Positions 43,491 to 51,864 of a DNA stretch of 64,000 bases are shown here, piece by piece. The stretch comes from Flavipsychrobacter sp. (GTDB lineage Bacteria; Bacteroidota; Bacteroidia; Chitinophagales; Chitinophagaceae). The stretch's first letter is position 1; each line of letters starts with the position of its first letter. Where the stretch lies: positions 216,027-280,026 of the forward strand of contig JAEUVX010000015.1 in the NCBI GenBank assembly GCA_016786615.1. Reading direction: 5' to 3'. The notes below the pieces were generated by a model, which did no database searches, was not told the DNA's origin, and worked only from the letters and a program-made list of their open reading frames with translations. The translations under genes and the position numbers were made by a program.

Positions 43491-43573
43491 TGTTTTTATA
43501 GTGGTTCATGGTGTGGTTTTTCTATTACAAATTTACGTAAAAAGTATTAATTTCATATAAACATGATATTACC

Positions 43574-44065
43574 ATGAAACTTTCACCCACAGAAATAGAA
43601 CAATTTTTCGATGACCATTTACCATATAAAATCACTCAATTAAAAACACATCATTGTTATAAAAAGTATCTCAATGAAAAACTATCAGGGACTCCTCTAG
43701 CTAGAAAATATGAAATTTGTGCAATTGAAATAAGCTTTGTTGCTGGTAGACTATTTATGGACTTTTTAGGTTTAGGTCTAGATAAAAAAGATAAAAAGCT
43801 AGTTGAAAAAAGGCCTTACAAAACAGATGATATTACAGTTATAGATTTAGGGGGAAAATGGATTGATGTTAATTCGCTAACAGAAGAACAAAAAAACACT
43901 TTAGCAATATTCTATCATAGAGGAAATAAAGGTTCAGCTCATCTAACTTGGGAGAAACGAGAAAAAGATGGTTGGGAAACATTAGACGATGGAGTAGAAA
44001 TTATAACCAGTCTTTTGAAAACACATTTATACGACATAGTTGGCAAGCCTATGAAAGAAAAATAG
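43574..44065 (+). CDS. unassigned protein, A/T-rich gene
   Basis: 163 residues. It begins MKLSPTEIEQFFDDHLPYK and ends GKPMKEK. It is rich in Lys and acidic residues, cytoplasmic, without signal peptide or obvious motif. Its DNA is more A/T-rich than the flanking genes. Placed between the repeat cluster and the T9SS-tail remnant, it may have been acquired laterally. I recognise no family. Confidence 0.55.
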   Translation: MKLSPTEIEQFFDDHLPYKITQLKTHHCYKKYLNEKLSGTPLARKYEICAIEISFVAGRLFMDFLGLGLDKKDKKLVEKRPYKTDDITVIDLGGKWIDVNSLTEEQKNTLAIFYHRGNKGSAHLTWEKREKDGWETLDDGVEIITSLLKTHLYDIVGKPMKEK

Positions 44066-44101
44066 ACCTGCTATTTCCTATTGCAATCTATCATTTACAA
44101 A

Positions 44102-44129
44102 AACAGGTGGACAAGAATGTCCACCTGTT
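44102..44129 (-). terminator. terminator of the lost T9SS-type gene
   Basis: AACAGGTGGAC pairs perfectly with GTCCACCTGTT around 6 nt; on the minus strand TTTTTG follows. It is 20 nt below the stop of the remnant at 44149. Confidence 0.75.
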
Positions 44130-44148
44130 ACCAACCCCTGAAAATACC

Positions 44149-44247
44149 CTATTCCTTTATAAACTTCACAACCCGTTTATCTGTGCCATCTATGGCGAGT
44201 AGATAATTCCCGGGCAGCAAACAAAACCGCTCTATAGCGCTGCTTTG
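44149..44247 (-). pseudogene. 3' remnant of a gene with type IX secretion sorting domain
   Basis: On the minus strand an open frame without start reads ERFCLLPGNYLLAIDGT, then DKRVVKFIKE and a stop. The layout LPGNYLL-x-I-x-G then KRVVKFIKE matches the end of type A sorting domains (Por secretion system C-terminal domain). In-frame TAA at 44248-44250 closes it upstream. A terminator follows at 44102-44129. The upstream part of the gene is missing, so the rest was probably deleted and replaced by the M28 gene region. Confidence 0.6.
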
Positions 44248-44355
44248 TTAACTGTAGTTGCTATTAATACTTTTCAATATCAACATATTCCCCCCTATTC
44301 CCCCCTCCTTTTTCTCCTTTCTTTCATTATCTTGTTTAGCACTAAAATAAGGGCA

Positions 44356-45909
44356 ATGAAAAAACGGTTTCTTCCATTACTTGTTTTCGCATCTATTGTA
44401 TGTATATCATTTACAGGCGGCGATGACGAAAAAGTGTATCTGAAAACCATTACCAAAATAAAACAGGAAGGCTTTAATAATTCTAAAGCCATGAGTACGC
44501 TGTTTCAGCTAACAGATGTAATAGGCCCGCGTATGACGGGCTCTACAGGTATGAAGAAAGCCGAAGCATGGGCAAAACAGCAGTTAGAAGACTGGGGATT
44601 GCAAAATGTACAGATAGAGCGCTGGGGTACTTTTGGCAAGGGTTGGGAAACACAGCATTGTTATGTAGCTATGACAGCACCCTACTATCAGCAACTGATA
44701 GCCGTACCTAAGGCATGGACGCCAAGCAGCAACGGCACTATAAAAGCAGATGCCATTGTGGTGAATATTGAAACAGTTGCGGATATGGCACAATACGACG
44801 GCAAACTGGAAGGTAAAATCGTTGTGAAAGCTACCAATCAACTGGCTATGCCCAACTTCAGCGCAGATGCTAAAAGACTGAGCGACGAAGATCTTTGCCA
44901 TCTGGAAGAAGACCCGCATGTGGCTAAAGGTGTGGACGAAAAATCTGTTCCGGCTACCAACAGAACCGTACGTGCATCCCGACAGGCAATAGACAGTTTT
45001 CTGTATTCGCAAAAAGCAGCTGCCGTACTTAGCTGTGTGCGCCGCAGTACGATGGGTACCGTATTTACCAGCAACGGCGCTAGCCGCGCATGGGATGCCA
45101 AACCTGTACTGCCCGAACTGGAAATGGGCATAGAACACCTGAACCGAATAGAACGCCTGCTGAAAGACAAAAAGAAAGTATCGCTGGAACTGAATGTGCA
45201 AAACACATTCCTGATGAATGACAGTACAGAGTATAATGTGATTGCCGAAATACCGGGCACCGACCTTGCCGATGAAGTGGTGATGCTGGGTGCTCACATG
45301 GACTCGTGGCATGGCAGCACAGGCACTACCGATAATGGTACAGGTACAGTGATATGTATGGAGGCTGTGCGTATACTGAAAGCCATTGGCGTAAAACCAC
45401 GCCGCACGATACGCATTGCACTATGGAGTGGTGAGGAGCAAGGTTTACTTGGCTCTAACGGGTATGTAAAGAAGCACATCGGCGACAGGAAGACTATGAA
45501 GCTGAAACCGGAGCATGGTAAAATTGCTGCTTACTACAACCTTGATAATGGTGCCGGTAAAATACGTGGTATCTACGCACAGGGCAATGATGCAGTAGTG
45601 CCTATATTCCGTGCATGGCTGGCACCGTTCAAAGACCTTGCTGCCAATACTGTAACCAACCGCAACACAGGCTCTACCGACCATATACCATTTGATGCGA
45701 TTGGTGTACCGGGTTTTCAGTTTATACAAGATCCGCTGGAATATGGCAGCCGCACACACCATACCAATATGGACAGCTACGACCGTGTGAATGAGAACGA
45801 CCTGATGCAGGCATCTATCATCATGGCATCGATGGTGTACCACACTGCCATGCGCGATGAAATGCTGCCACGCAAACCACTACCGAAGAAACAGGAAGAA
45901 AAGAAATAA
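44356..45909 (+). CDS. M28 family zinc metallopeptidase, secreted
   Basis: 517 residues from ATG 44356; an upstream in-frame Met at 44245 gives no signal peptide. Signal peptide-like N-terminus MKKRFLPLLVFASIVCISF. Zinc site residues: GAHMDSWHGSTGTTDNGTG (H and D), WSGEEQGLLGS (E, E), YYNLDNGAG (D) and RTHHTNMDSYDRV (H). A PA domain is likely at about 150-300. Such peptidases cleave dipeptides or aminopeptides in the periplasm or outside. A direct repeat of ATTCCCCCCT at 44287-44306 precedes the gene. Confidence 0.9.
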   Translation: MKKRFLPLLVFASIVCISFTGGDDEKVYLKTITKIKQEGFNNSKAMSTLFQLTDVIGPRMTGSTGMKKAEAWAKQQLEDWGLQNVQIERWGTFGKGWETQHCYVAMTAPYYQQLIAVPKAWTPSSNGTIKADAIVVNIETVADMAQYDGKLEGKIVVKATNQLAMPNFSADAKRLSDEDLCHLEEDPHVAKGVDEKSVPATNRTVRASRQAIDSFLYSQKAAAVLSCVRRSTMGTVFTSNGASRAWDAKPVLPELEMGIEHLNRIERLLKDKKKVSLELNVQNTFLMNDSTEYNVIAEIPGTDLADEVVMLGAHMDSWHGSTGTTDNGTGTVICMEAVRILKAIGVKPRRTIRIALWSGEEQGLLGSNGYVKKHIGDRKTMKLKPEHGKIAAYYNLDNGAGKIRGIYAQGNDAVVPIFRAWLAPFKDLAANTVTNRNTGSTDHIPFDAIGVPGFQFIQDPLEYGSRTHHTNMDSYDRVNENDLMQASIIMASMVYHTAMRDEMLPRKPLPKKQEEKK

Positions 45910-45922
45910 CGAACTAAATAAT

Positions 45923-45947
45923 AACAGGGGCTCATGGAGCCCCTGTT
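45923..45947 (+). terminator. intrinsic terminator of the M28 gene
   Basis: AACAGGGGCTC pairs perfectly with GAGCCCCTGTT around ATG. A weak T-run follows. Confidence 0.75.
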
Positions 45948-45975
45948 TGCTTTCATTGCGATAGTGATAATGATA

Positions 45976-47421
45976 TTATCGCTTGGCTCCTATCAGGTTG
46001 CCCTGTATAGACCATGCAAAATCCAGTTTTAATGTGCCTTTAAATGTCGGGCTGTTCAAATCTATGTATGTATCTCCCAAATAACCCGGCCCTGTAGTTA
46101 CAGAAGCAGGTGCAAAATTTGCATTCGCGTGGCATGTCATACAGTTGGTCAGCACACCATAGTTGTTTACTACTTTCTGTCCGTTAGTAACTACTATTGC
46201 AGAATTACCCAAAACACTCGGGTCGAAACCAGCCTCGAGGTACGGATTGAAAGCATAGATAGATGTACCTATGTTATTGCCCCCAGTTAGTGGTTGATTT
46301 GGGTTGATAAATGTATATGCCTGAGACATTGCATAGTGGCGCTCTGCACCTTTCAATTCTTTAGGGCGCATAGCAGCTATAGCAGCCGAGCTTGGTGCTG
46401 GCGGGTTATCGGGGTTCGGAGCCCACCAATAAGTCTGCCATGTCCAGCGTGTGATTTCTTTACTTGTAACGTGCATAGCAACCAATATAGCTATATCGCC
46501 TTCTTTAGCCTGCATATTGAAGTTGGCTTTCAGTTCTGCAGCCGTTTGCTTATCCAGTTTGAAGTGTACAAAATCGTTCAGGCTATAAGTAGTTTGCGGT
46601 GTGCGATGTGTACCACCCGAATCTACACTGCCGTTGCCCTTACCACCATTTTTAGGGTCAACATATACATAACCCGGCCAGCTACCTTCGCCATAGGCCT
46701 GTGGTGTAGCAGGCAAGCCTGTCCATACATTCAGCTTATAATATCCGCCACCTGCCTGCAATGTATCTTCTGTAATGATTTCAAATACTGGTTTCAAAGT
46801 CATACCCGTATTAGGGAACTGTGGTATTTCCGTTTGTCCCGCATCCAGCATTGATTGCAGAATCAGCGAATCGAACAATTTATTCTGAACAGCAAATTGT
46901 GCTGCGCTCGGGTCGTATTTAACAAAACCCACTACGCGCTGGTCATCTTCCGGATTACCCGTTACACCTGCTTTCAGGCGTGCTTTTTTTGCATGCAAAA
47001 ACTGGTTCGGAGAGCTGAGTTTGCCCCTTGACGTTTTTACATTTTCCATCAGCAGGTTCTTCGATTCATCGGCAAGTATCAATGCCTGCATATCCTGTGG
47101 GGTGAGCCATGTTTCGAATACGCGCAGCTCTTGCCCTTCATATCTTTGTCCAGACGCCATGTTCAGCGATGTCCAGATACCCCATCCGTGCAATGCGATA
47201 GAATCATCATTATTGTTGTTAATCCAGTTATTGATAACCAGAGAATCTTCGGGATATGTATAGCCCTGAATTTTGGGATCAGGCAATGGTACCGGTTTGA
47301 TTGTACCTCCTGATGAGGAGCTTGCAACAGCCTCTTCTGTTGGCTTGTCCTGGTTGTTGCATTGCACAAAGGCAACCGTAGCCGCCGCGCATAGCAGTGT
47401 AATGGCGATTTGTTTTTTCAT
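45976..47421 (-). CDS. c-type heme-motif lipoprotein
   Basis: 481 residues, signal peptide with lipobox region FVQCNN at about 18-22. The C-terminal part carries one heme-binding CxxCH motif, NCMTCHANANFAPAS (about residues 425-440). The rest has no domain I know. Single-heme lipoproteins of this size are probably outer-membrane or periplasmic. The long N-terminal domain contains VINNWINNNNDDSIALHGWGIW. Its substrate or partner is unknown. Confidence 0.72.
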   Translation of the reverse strand: MKKQIAITLLCAAATVAFVQCNNQDKPTEEAVASSSSGGTIKPVPLPDPKIQGYTYPEDSLVINNWINNNNDDSIALHGWGIWTSLNMASGQRYEGQELRVFETWLTPQDMQALILADESKNLLMENVKTSRGKLSSPNQFLHAKKARLKAGVTGNPEDDQRVVGFVKYDPSAAQFAVQNKLFDSLILQSMLDAGQTEIPQFPNTGMTLKPVFEIITEDTLQAGGGYYKLNVWTGLPATPQAYGEGSWPGYVYVDPKNGGKGNGSVDSGGTHRTPQTTYSLNDFVHFKLDKQTAAELKANFNMQAKEGDIAILVAMHVTSKEITRWTWQTYWWAPNPDNPPAPSSAAIAAMRPKELKGAERHYAMSQAYTFINPNQPLTGGNNIGTSIYAFNPYLEAGFDPSVLGNSAIVVTNGQKVVNNYGVLTNCMTCHANANFAPASVTTGPGYLGDTYIDLNSPTFKGTLKLDFAWSIQGNLIGAKR

Positions 47422-47535
47422 TGGTTGTGTTGTTTTAGTATAATGGTGAATGTATTCTGCTCTATAGTTACATATTTCGCTGTTTCAACACAGGGAATGA
47501 GGACATGGGACGAAAGTAAAAACATTATCCATAAA

Positions 47536-47561
47536 AAAAACCAGTGTTAACACTGGTTTTT
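47536..47561 (-). terminator. intrinsic terminator of the DUF4349 gene
   Basis: AAAAACCAGTGTT with its perfect complement; on the minus strand T8 follows. Confidence 0.85.
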
Positions 47562-47593
47562 AAGAAATTATCAGAAAAATCATACTGAGCAAC

Positions 47594-48466
47594 CTATTTC
47601 GAAGCAAAAAACAGCAGCTTTTTTCTGCGCAGTATTATTATAATATACCACACCACTAATGCCAACAACCATACAGGCCATGCTGTTACAAAAACAATCA
47701 ATAACCCCTTTGAAAACTGCCAGCCATCGTACGCTGCTATTTGCAAACGTGTACCAAACGGAACTACAGCAGCATGATTTACATCTGCTACCACCTGTAC
47801 ATCTACCATTTCAGGCTGATATAATTCTACCTGCAGGGTTGCATAATTCACGTCATCCAGTATTTGCAGGTTGGCTATGCGACGGTCTGTTACCGTGTCT
47901 GCTTTTGCAGCGTTGATATGCGTTTGTCGGGGGTTATCCCTGATGCCACCTTTCTTTTTATCAGCCACTACAGGTGGTGCTACACCGGCCGCTTCGTTCT
48001 TCATAGCATTTGATAGGTATTGCAATGTAACATCATGCCGTTGCCTTGTGCGGTTATCAATAAAGGATGCCAGCATCGGCACCTGCCTGATGACAGTATC
48101 TAAATAGATGGCAGGCACACGTAAAGTAAGGTGAGCAGTAGTAGTATAAGAGCGTACATGCTTTTGAGAGTCTGTTTTGTAACGTACCGACTGCGTGGCA
48201 TCTATATCATTTTCCATACGGCTGTCTGCTACAAGTCCGCCAAGTGTATTAACCATCTTTTCGAGTGTGTCAACAGCTTTGTAAACATTGTTTACACGGC
48301 AACGTATATCGGCTGTATGAATGATTTTTCGAGATGGTGAATTGATAGCGGTAAGGTCTTCAGACATTATAACAGAGTCGGCAGATGAGATGTAAGATTC
48401 AGCGTTATTTTCGCAGGAAGCCATCAGTGCCAATGGCACCAACAGCAATAGTTTATTGTATCGCAT
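47594..48466 (-). CDS. DUF4349 lipoprotein
   Basis: 290 residues, lipobox MASC at about residues 15-18. The DUF4349 domain starts RKIIHTADIRCRVNNVYKAVDTLEKMVNTLGGLVADSRMEND and includes HLTLRVPAIYLDTVI. A membrane helix spans about 255-280 (LLIVFVTAWPVWLLALVVWYIIIIL). The protein is anchored at both ends, i.e. lipoprotein plus TM, as usual in the family, whose role is unknown. Confidence 0.83.
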   Translation of the reverse strand: MRYNKLLLLVPLALMASCENNAESYISSADSVIMSEDLTAINSPSRKIIHTADIRCRVNNVYKAVDTLEKMVNTLGGLVADSRMENDIDATQSVRYKTDSQKHVRSYTTTAHLTLRVPAIYLDTVIRQVPMLASFIDNRTRQRHDVTLQYLSNAMKNEAAGVAPPVVADKKKGGIRDNPRQTHINAAKADTVTDRRIANLQILDDVNYATLQVELYQPEMVDVQVVADVNHAAVVPFGTRLQIAAYDGWQFSKGLLIVFVTAWPVWLLALVVWYIIIILRRKKLLFFASK

Positions 48467-48597
48467 AAGCTACAGGTTTTTATAAAGATTGATACCTGTG
48501 TATGCTAAAAGGTAACTGGCTATAATCGCCAAAACTCTGTTAAAGAAAAAACTGCATTATATGCCCTCTATTTTGTAGTTTCAGAGAAAGTATTTTT

Positions 48598-49374
48598 GTG
48601 CGCCTGTACCTGCTACCATTAGTATATCTTTTACTGTTGCCATTTGCAATGGCTGCACAAGGATATAGAAGCTCATTAGACGATTTTTACCTGGCAGAAG
48701 GTATTGATGGGGGAAAATTCTTCAAACGGTTATCAATAGCAGTTGGGAAACAATATATACCGGGCGAAATAAAATTTCAGTTTAATGGATTTGTTGACAC
48801 CGTATTCAGAGATATAAAACAGGAAGATAACCTGAAAAGCAAAGAGTCTTATGCTGTGCATGTAGGTTCCTATTTCCCTATAACATTGGTATCGGACAAC
48901 AGTATGCTGGTATTAAATATTGAACTGTATGCATCTGTAACCAAACTAAGCTACGATTCCATTGCCATCACAGCTCGTAAAAACATTATGATTCCTTATG
49001 AAACATACAGAGCAGGTATGCCGGTAAGTATTGAATACCGTATAGGCGGAGATGTACTTTTGAACAAAAGCAGCAAAACAATAATAGGCATCGGTGGCGG
49101 GCTGTGTCCTCAAATAATTAAATCTGACGACTACAATAAACAGATACCAATACTCATCACACCATTTATAAAAGGCGAGTTAGGTTTCTTTGCAGGATTG
49201 GCATTTAAAGTTCGGGCAATGTATTATTGGGGAACCTATCACTATGGTATAACAGAAGAGTACGGACTGTTTGATACACCCAACAACTACACGAAAGCGG
49301 AATTCAACGGTGCATCCGGTTTCAGCATTTCCCTTGTAGCTATGCCGTTTTCTTTTTTGTGGAACAAGAACTAA
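48598..49374 (+). CDS. secreted protein with possible beta-barrel
   Basis: 258 residues from GTG 48598. Signal peptide MRLYLLPLVYLLLLPFAMAAQ. Mature part has alternating polar and aromatic beta-strands (VKVRAMYYWGTYHYG-like FKVRAMYYWGTYHYG) and ends in FSFLWNKN with an aromatic penultimate segment, typical of outer-membrane barrels. The stop overlaps the stop of the convergent radical SAM gene by 4 nt. I recognise no family. Confidence 0.6.
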   Translation: MRLYLLPLVYLLLLPFAMAAQGYRSSLDDFYLAEGIDGGKFFKRLSIAVGKQYIPGEIKFQFNGFVDTVFRDIKQEDNLKSKESYAVHVGSYFPITLVSDNSMLVLNIELYASVTKLSYDSIAITARKNIMIPYETYRAGMPVSIEYRIGGDVLLNKSSKTIIGIGGGLCPQIIKSDDYNKQIPILITPFIKGELGFFAGLAFKVRAMYYWGTYHYGITEEYGLFDTPNNYTKAEFNGASGFSISLVAMPFSFLWNKN

Positions 49375-50258
49375 AAAATACGGTTCGGGATATCGTATTT
49401 ATTGCACAACTCCGATGCCTTGGCATTGAAAGCATTGTTGTAATAAGCAGGCAGTTGTGTGGCATCAGCAAACAGTTGGTGGTATCTGTCTAACAAATGC
49501 GGATAATGTTTTTCTATAGCACGTAGCACAAGCGTTTTACTATCGGCAGTACCATTGCCGAATAAAGTAATAGTAGCCGGAAAAACATAACGGGCTGCCG
49601 CTTCTTTAAATGTTTTAAACATCAAATCTAAATGTGCTGCCGTATCGCTGATATAAGGTAGTAATGGCATCATACTAACGCCTGTGTACAAACCTGTAGC
49701 TGCAATATTGCGCATTGTTTCTACCCTTATTGAAGGTGGTGTTGCACCGGGTTCGAATATGGAAGCAATAGCATCATCAACAGTTGAAAAAGAAAACGTA
49801 ACAAGGGTTTTGTGTAATAATTTTCCGGTAAGGTCAACCGGCAGGATTGCATTTTCATTAATCTGCTGCAGCAAATCAATATCGCGTACCACCAAGTCCG
49901 ACTTCGTAATAATATGCACAGGAAACCTGTATTTCAGTATCAATTCCAACATTTGCCTTGTCAACCGGTACTCGCTTTCAAAATGCAGGTAGGGGTCAGT
50001 TGCCGATGACATAACAATTATTCCATACTGCCCTTTCTTTGCCCTATTGAATAACTGCTTGTCTAACAGTTCCAGTGCATTTTCTTTTATCGCAAGCTTT
50101 TCTTCCATGTGTATACCATACTTGCTGCCACGTATATAGCAATACAGACAATTGAACGAACAACCACTGTATGCATTAATAGTATAGTCGTCGAGAAACC
50201 AGGGGTCTCGCCTCTTGGTTTTGTTCAATATTGATTTAACCTGTATGACGTTTGGCAT
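49371..50258 (-). CDS. radical SAM protein of the COG1533 (SplB-like) family
   Basis: 295 residues from ATG 50258; the frame continues upstream but only to TTG codons. The cluster motif is CSFNCLYC (CxxxCxxC, about residues 32-39) within INAYSGCSFNCLYCYIRG. Later stretches IVMSSATDPYLHFESEYRLTRQMLELIL and VSMMPLLPYISDTAAHLDL fit COG1533. This family is related to spore photoproduct lyase. The gene overlaps the 3' end of an AlkD-like gene by 23 nt, so a DNA repair link is plausible. Confidence 0.85.
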   Translation of the reverse strand: MPNVIQVKSILNKTKRRDPWFLDDYTINAYSGCSFNCLYCYIRGSKYGIHMEEKLAIKENALELLDKQLFNRAKKGQYGIIVMSSATDPYLHFESEYRLTRQMLELILKYRFPVHIITKSDLVVRDIDLLQQINENAILPVDLTGKLLHKTLVTFSFSTVDDAIASIFEPGATPPSIRVETMRNIAATGLYTGVSMMPLLPYISDTAAHLDLMFKTFKEAAARYVFPATITLFGNGTADSKTLVLRAIEKHYPHLLDRYHQLFADATQLPAYYNNAFNAKASELCNKYDIPNRIF

Positions 50259-50961
50259 ATTTATCGGTACGGCCAAGGCCAATTTTCACTTTAGTACGGA
50301 ACCATTGACGGGTAGTACCCGCGTCTATTTTATCGCGGTACTGTTCAATTATTTCGGGATGGAATTTTGCACAAGTTTTAGCAGCCCAGCCAATCCCCTT
50401 CTTCGTATGAAAATCAGTAGTACCGGCTAAAGACAGCAGAAGTTGAAACAATGCATCCACATACTGTTTTTGCAGGCCTTTTTTAACAGCGTAATGCCCA
50501 GCAACACCTATTGAGCGAACAATCCATTTATCGGGGTGCGCTGCAAAGTTTTGTAACACTGGCAAAGTACTTTTAGGTGAGGTAAGCAAGGCATACCCTA
50601 AAACGCGCTCGCCAATAATATCGCATACATACCACTGATTGCCCGCTACAATATATTCAACAGCCTTATCAATAGATTGATTGAAATATTGCGGCAACCT
50701 GTTTTGCAATATTTTACCTGCCAGTACATTACCTCCCAATTCGTGCAGGGCTATCGTTTTATCAAGGAATGGGATGTGCTCTTTGTCCGGAAGCGTTTTG
50801 AAAATAGTATCTGCAGCATGTTCCAGCAAAGGGAAGCGGATTTTTTTATGCAATACCGAAGATTGTATTGCTGCTACAAAATTATTTAAGCCGATACTAT
50901 GCGCAGGCACAGCATCGGCTATCAGTTTATTAACAGTTGCTTTACTTGTAATAATTTCCAT
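50236..50961 (-). CDS. AlkD-like DNA alkylation repair protein (HEAT repeats)
   Basis: 241 residues of all-helical HEAT-repeat type. Conserved features are QWYVCDIIGERVLGYALL, DKWIVRSIGVAGHYAVKKG and KKGIGWAAKTCAKFHPEII, near AlkD/AlkC-family patterns. AlkD removes positively charged alkylated bases without base flipping. A catalytic Asp is not identifiable with confidence by eye. The 3' end overlaps the start of the radical SAM gene. Confidence 0.7.
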   Translation of the reverse strand: MEIITSKATVNKLIADAVPAHSIGLNNFVAAIQSSVLHKKIRFPLLEHAADTIFKTLPDKEHIPFLDKTIALHELGGNVLAGKILQNRLPQYFNQSIDKAVEYIVAGNQWYVCDIIGERVLGYALLTSPKSTLPVLQNFAAHPDKWIVRSIGVAGHYAVKKGLQKQYVDALFQLLLSLAGTTDFHTKKGIGWAAKTCAKFHPEIIEQYRDKIDAGTTRQWFRTKVKIGLGRTDKYAKRHTG

Positions 50962-51001
50962 CCGTTAAAGTTTTCAGGATTGTAAAACGGACGGCCTATG
51001 A

Positions 51002-51577
51002 TTACAGGCGATTGTACTTGTCGTCGCTATCGTTGCTATTGCTGTTGTTATCATTGCGACGAGAACCATACGTATTGAATGGATCTCTATGACCACCGCC
51101 GCCACCTTGCGGACGATTGCCACCACCTGTATAACGCTGGCCACCGCCACCCTGACGATTGCCACCACCACCACTGTAGCGGTCGCCTCCACGGTCACCA
51201 CCTCCGCCACTGTAGCGGTCGCCACCGCCATTGTAACGGTCGCCGCCACCAAAGCGATTGCCACCACCACCGCCCATGCGGCCACGATTGCCACCACCAC
51301 CATATCCGCCACCACGCTGCGGGCCACCAGGACCAGCTTTAGGTTTTGCTTCTTTTACAGATATTACCTGACCCTCAAAGTAAGTCATATCTATATTATC
51401 GATTGCATCGAAAGCATGGAATTTATCAGCCATTTCCACAAAACCGAAACCCTTAGACAATCCCGTTTCATTATCCCGGATAACTTTTACCGATATAATT
51501 TCACCGAATTCAGAAAATATTTTTTCAAGAGACTGTTCGGTGGTTGACGGGTTTAGATTTCCAATAAATAAATTCAT
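51002..51577 (-). CDS. RNA-binding protein: RRM domain with Gly-rich RGG-like tail
   Basis: 191 residues from ATG 51577; a TTG 12 codons upstream is improbable. RRM at about 1-80 with RNP2 LFIGNL and RNP1 KGFGFVEM. The tail (about 85-185) is almost all Gly with Arg, Asn, Asp and Tyr, containing GGGGDRGGDRYSGGGG-like units, so RNA binding and low-complexity condensation are plausible. Homologous cold-induced Rbp proteins occur in Bacteroidota and cyanobacteria. The GGN repeats create artefactual open frames on the other strand. Confidence 0.9.
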   Translation of the reverse strand: MNLFIGNLNPSTTEQSLEKIFSEFGEIISVKVIRDNETGLSKGFGFVEMADKFHAFDAIDNIDMTYFEGQVISVKEAKPKAGPGGPQRGGGYGGGGNRGRMGGGGGNRFGGGDRYNGGGDRYSGGGGDRGGDRYSGGGGNRQGGGGQRYTGGGNRPQGGGGGHRDPFNTYGSRRNDNNSNSNDSDDKYNRL

Positions 51578-51680
51578 AAAATAAATTGAGAATACAAATA
51601 TAATACATTGCAAGCGGTCATTACAGCATTTTTGGTGAATATTATCTAAAAAACACTATATTTAATTAATTGGTTTTAAT

Positions 51681-51812
51681 ATGAAAAAATATGCTCCTTT
51701 CATAGCGCTCCTGATAATAATTGCCATGGTTACCGAAAGCTGTGGTGGCACCAATAAACCGCCAAGAAGCAGCGGACATAAAACTTTCAGGTCGAGCAAA
51801 CGTGGCCGCTGA
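51681..51812 (+). CDS. 43-residue small lipoprotein
   Basis: ATG 51681 to TGA 51810-51812. The N-terminal MKKYAPFIALLIIIAMVTES precedes a lipobox-like TESC at about 18-21. The tail is basic (Lys, Arg, Ser) and ends SSKRGR. Its position between the RRM gene and the MlaD gene and its proper signal peptide support a real gene. Function unknown. Confidence 0.58.
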   Translation: MKKYAPFIALLIIIAMVTESCGGTNKPPRSSGHKTFRSSKRGR

Positions 51813-51864
51813 TGTGCAGAGGCTGGCAACTGCCTGAAAATAACCTATTTTTGAGCAGGCAGTA

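Larger units (their letters stand above)
43172..43573. other. 402-bp gene-free, repeat-bearing region
   Basis: Between dnaX and the unassigned gene at 43574 I find no gene. It holds three short repeat-like pieces: TTACCCCCTAAATCCCCTAAA region at 43221-43250, a related degenerate copy at 43371-43402, and the 28-bp purine-rich unit at 43463-43490. Between them are A/T-rich and G/T-rich stretches. Confidence 0.6.

Noticed and set aside
43345-43560. Small plus-strand frame in the repeat region
   Set aside because: Composed of repeat-derived sequence (codons from the CCCGTAAATCC-type unit); no plausible protein.
44287-44306. Tandem ATTCCCCCCT repeat as regulator site
   Set aside because: Only two copies, simple sequence; no protein known to bind, so not raised to a finding.
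44584-45312. 242-residue minus-strand frame inside the M28 gene
   Set aside because: Antisense to a clear peptidase gene; His/Cys-rich composition typical of such shadows.
48591-48598. TATTTTTG as -7 box for the 48598 gene
   Set aside because: It overlaps the GTG start codon, so transcription from it would miss the start; another promoter must be used.
51079-51547. His/Thr/Ala-rich frames opposite the RRM protein
   Set aside because: They arise from the GGN repeat codons of the Gly-rich tail; no hydrophobic core or start signal.
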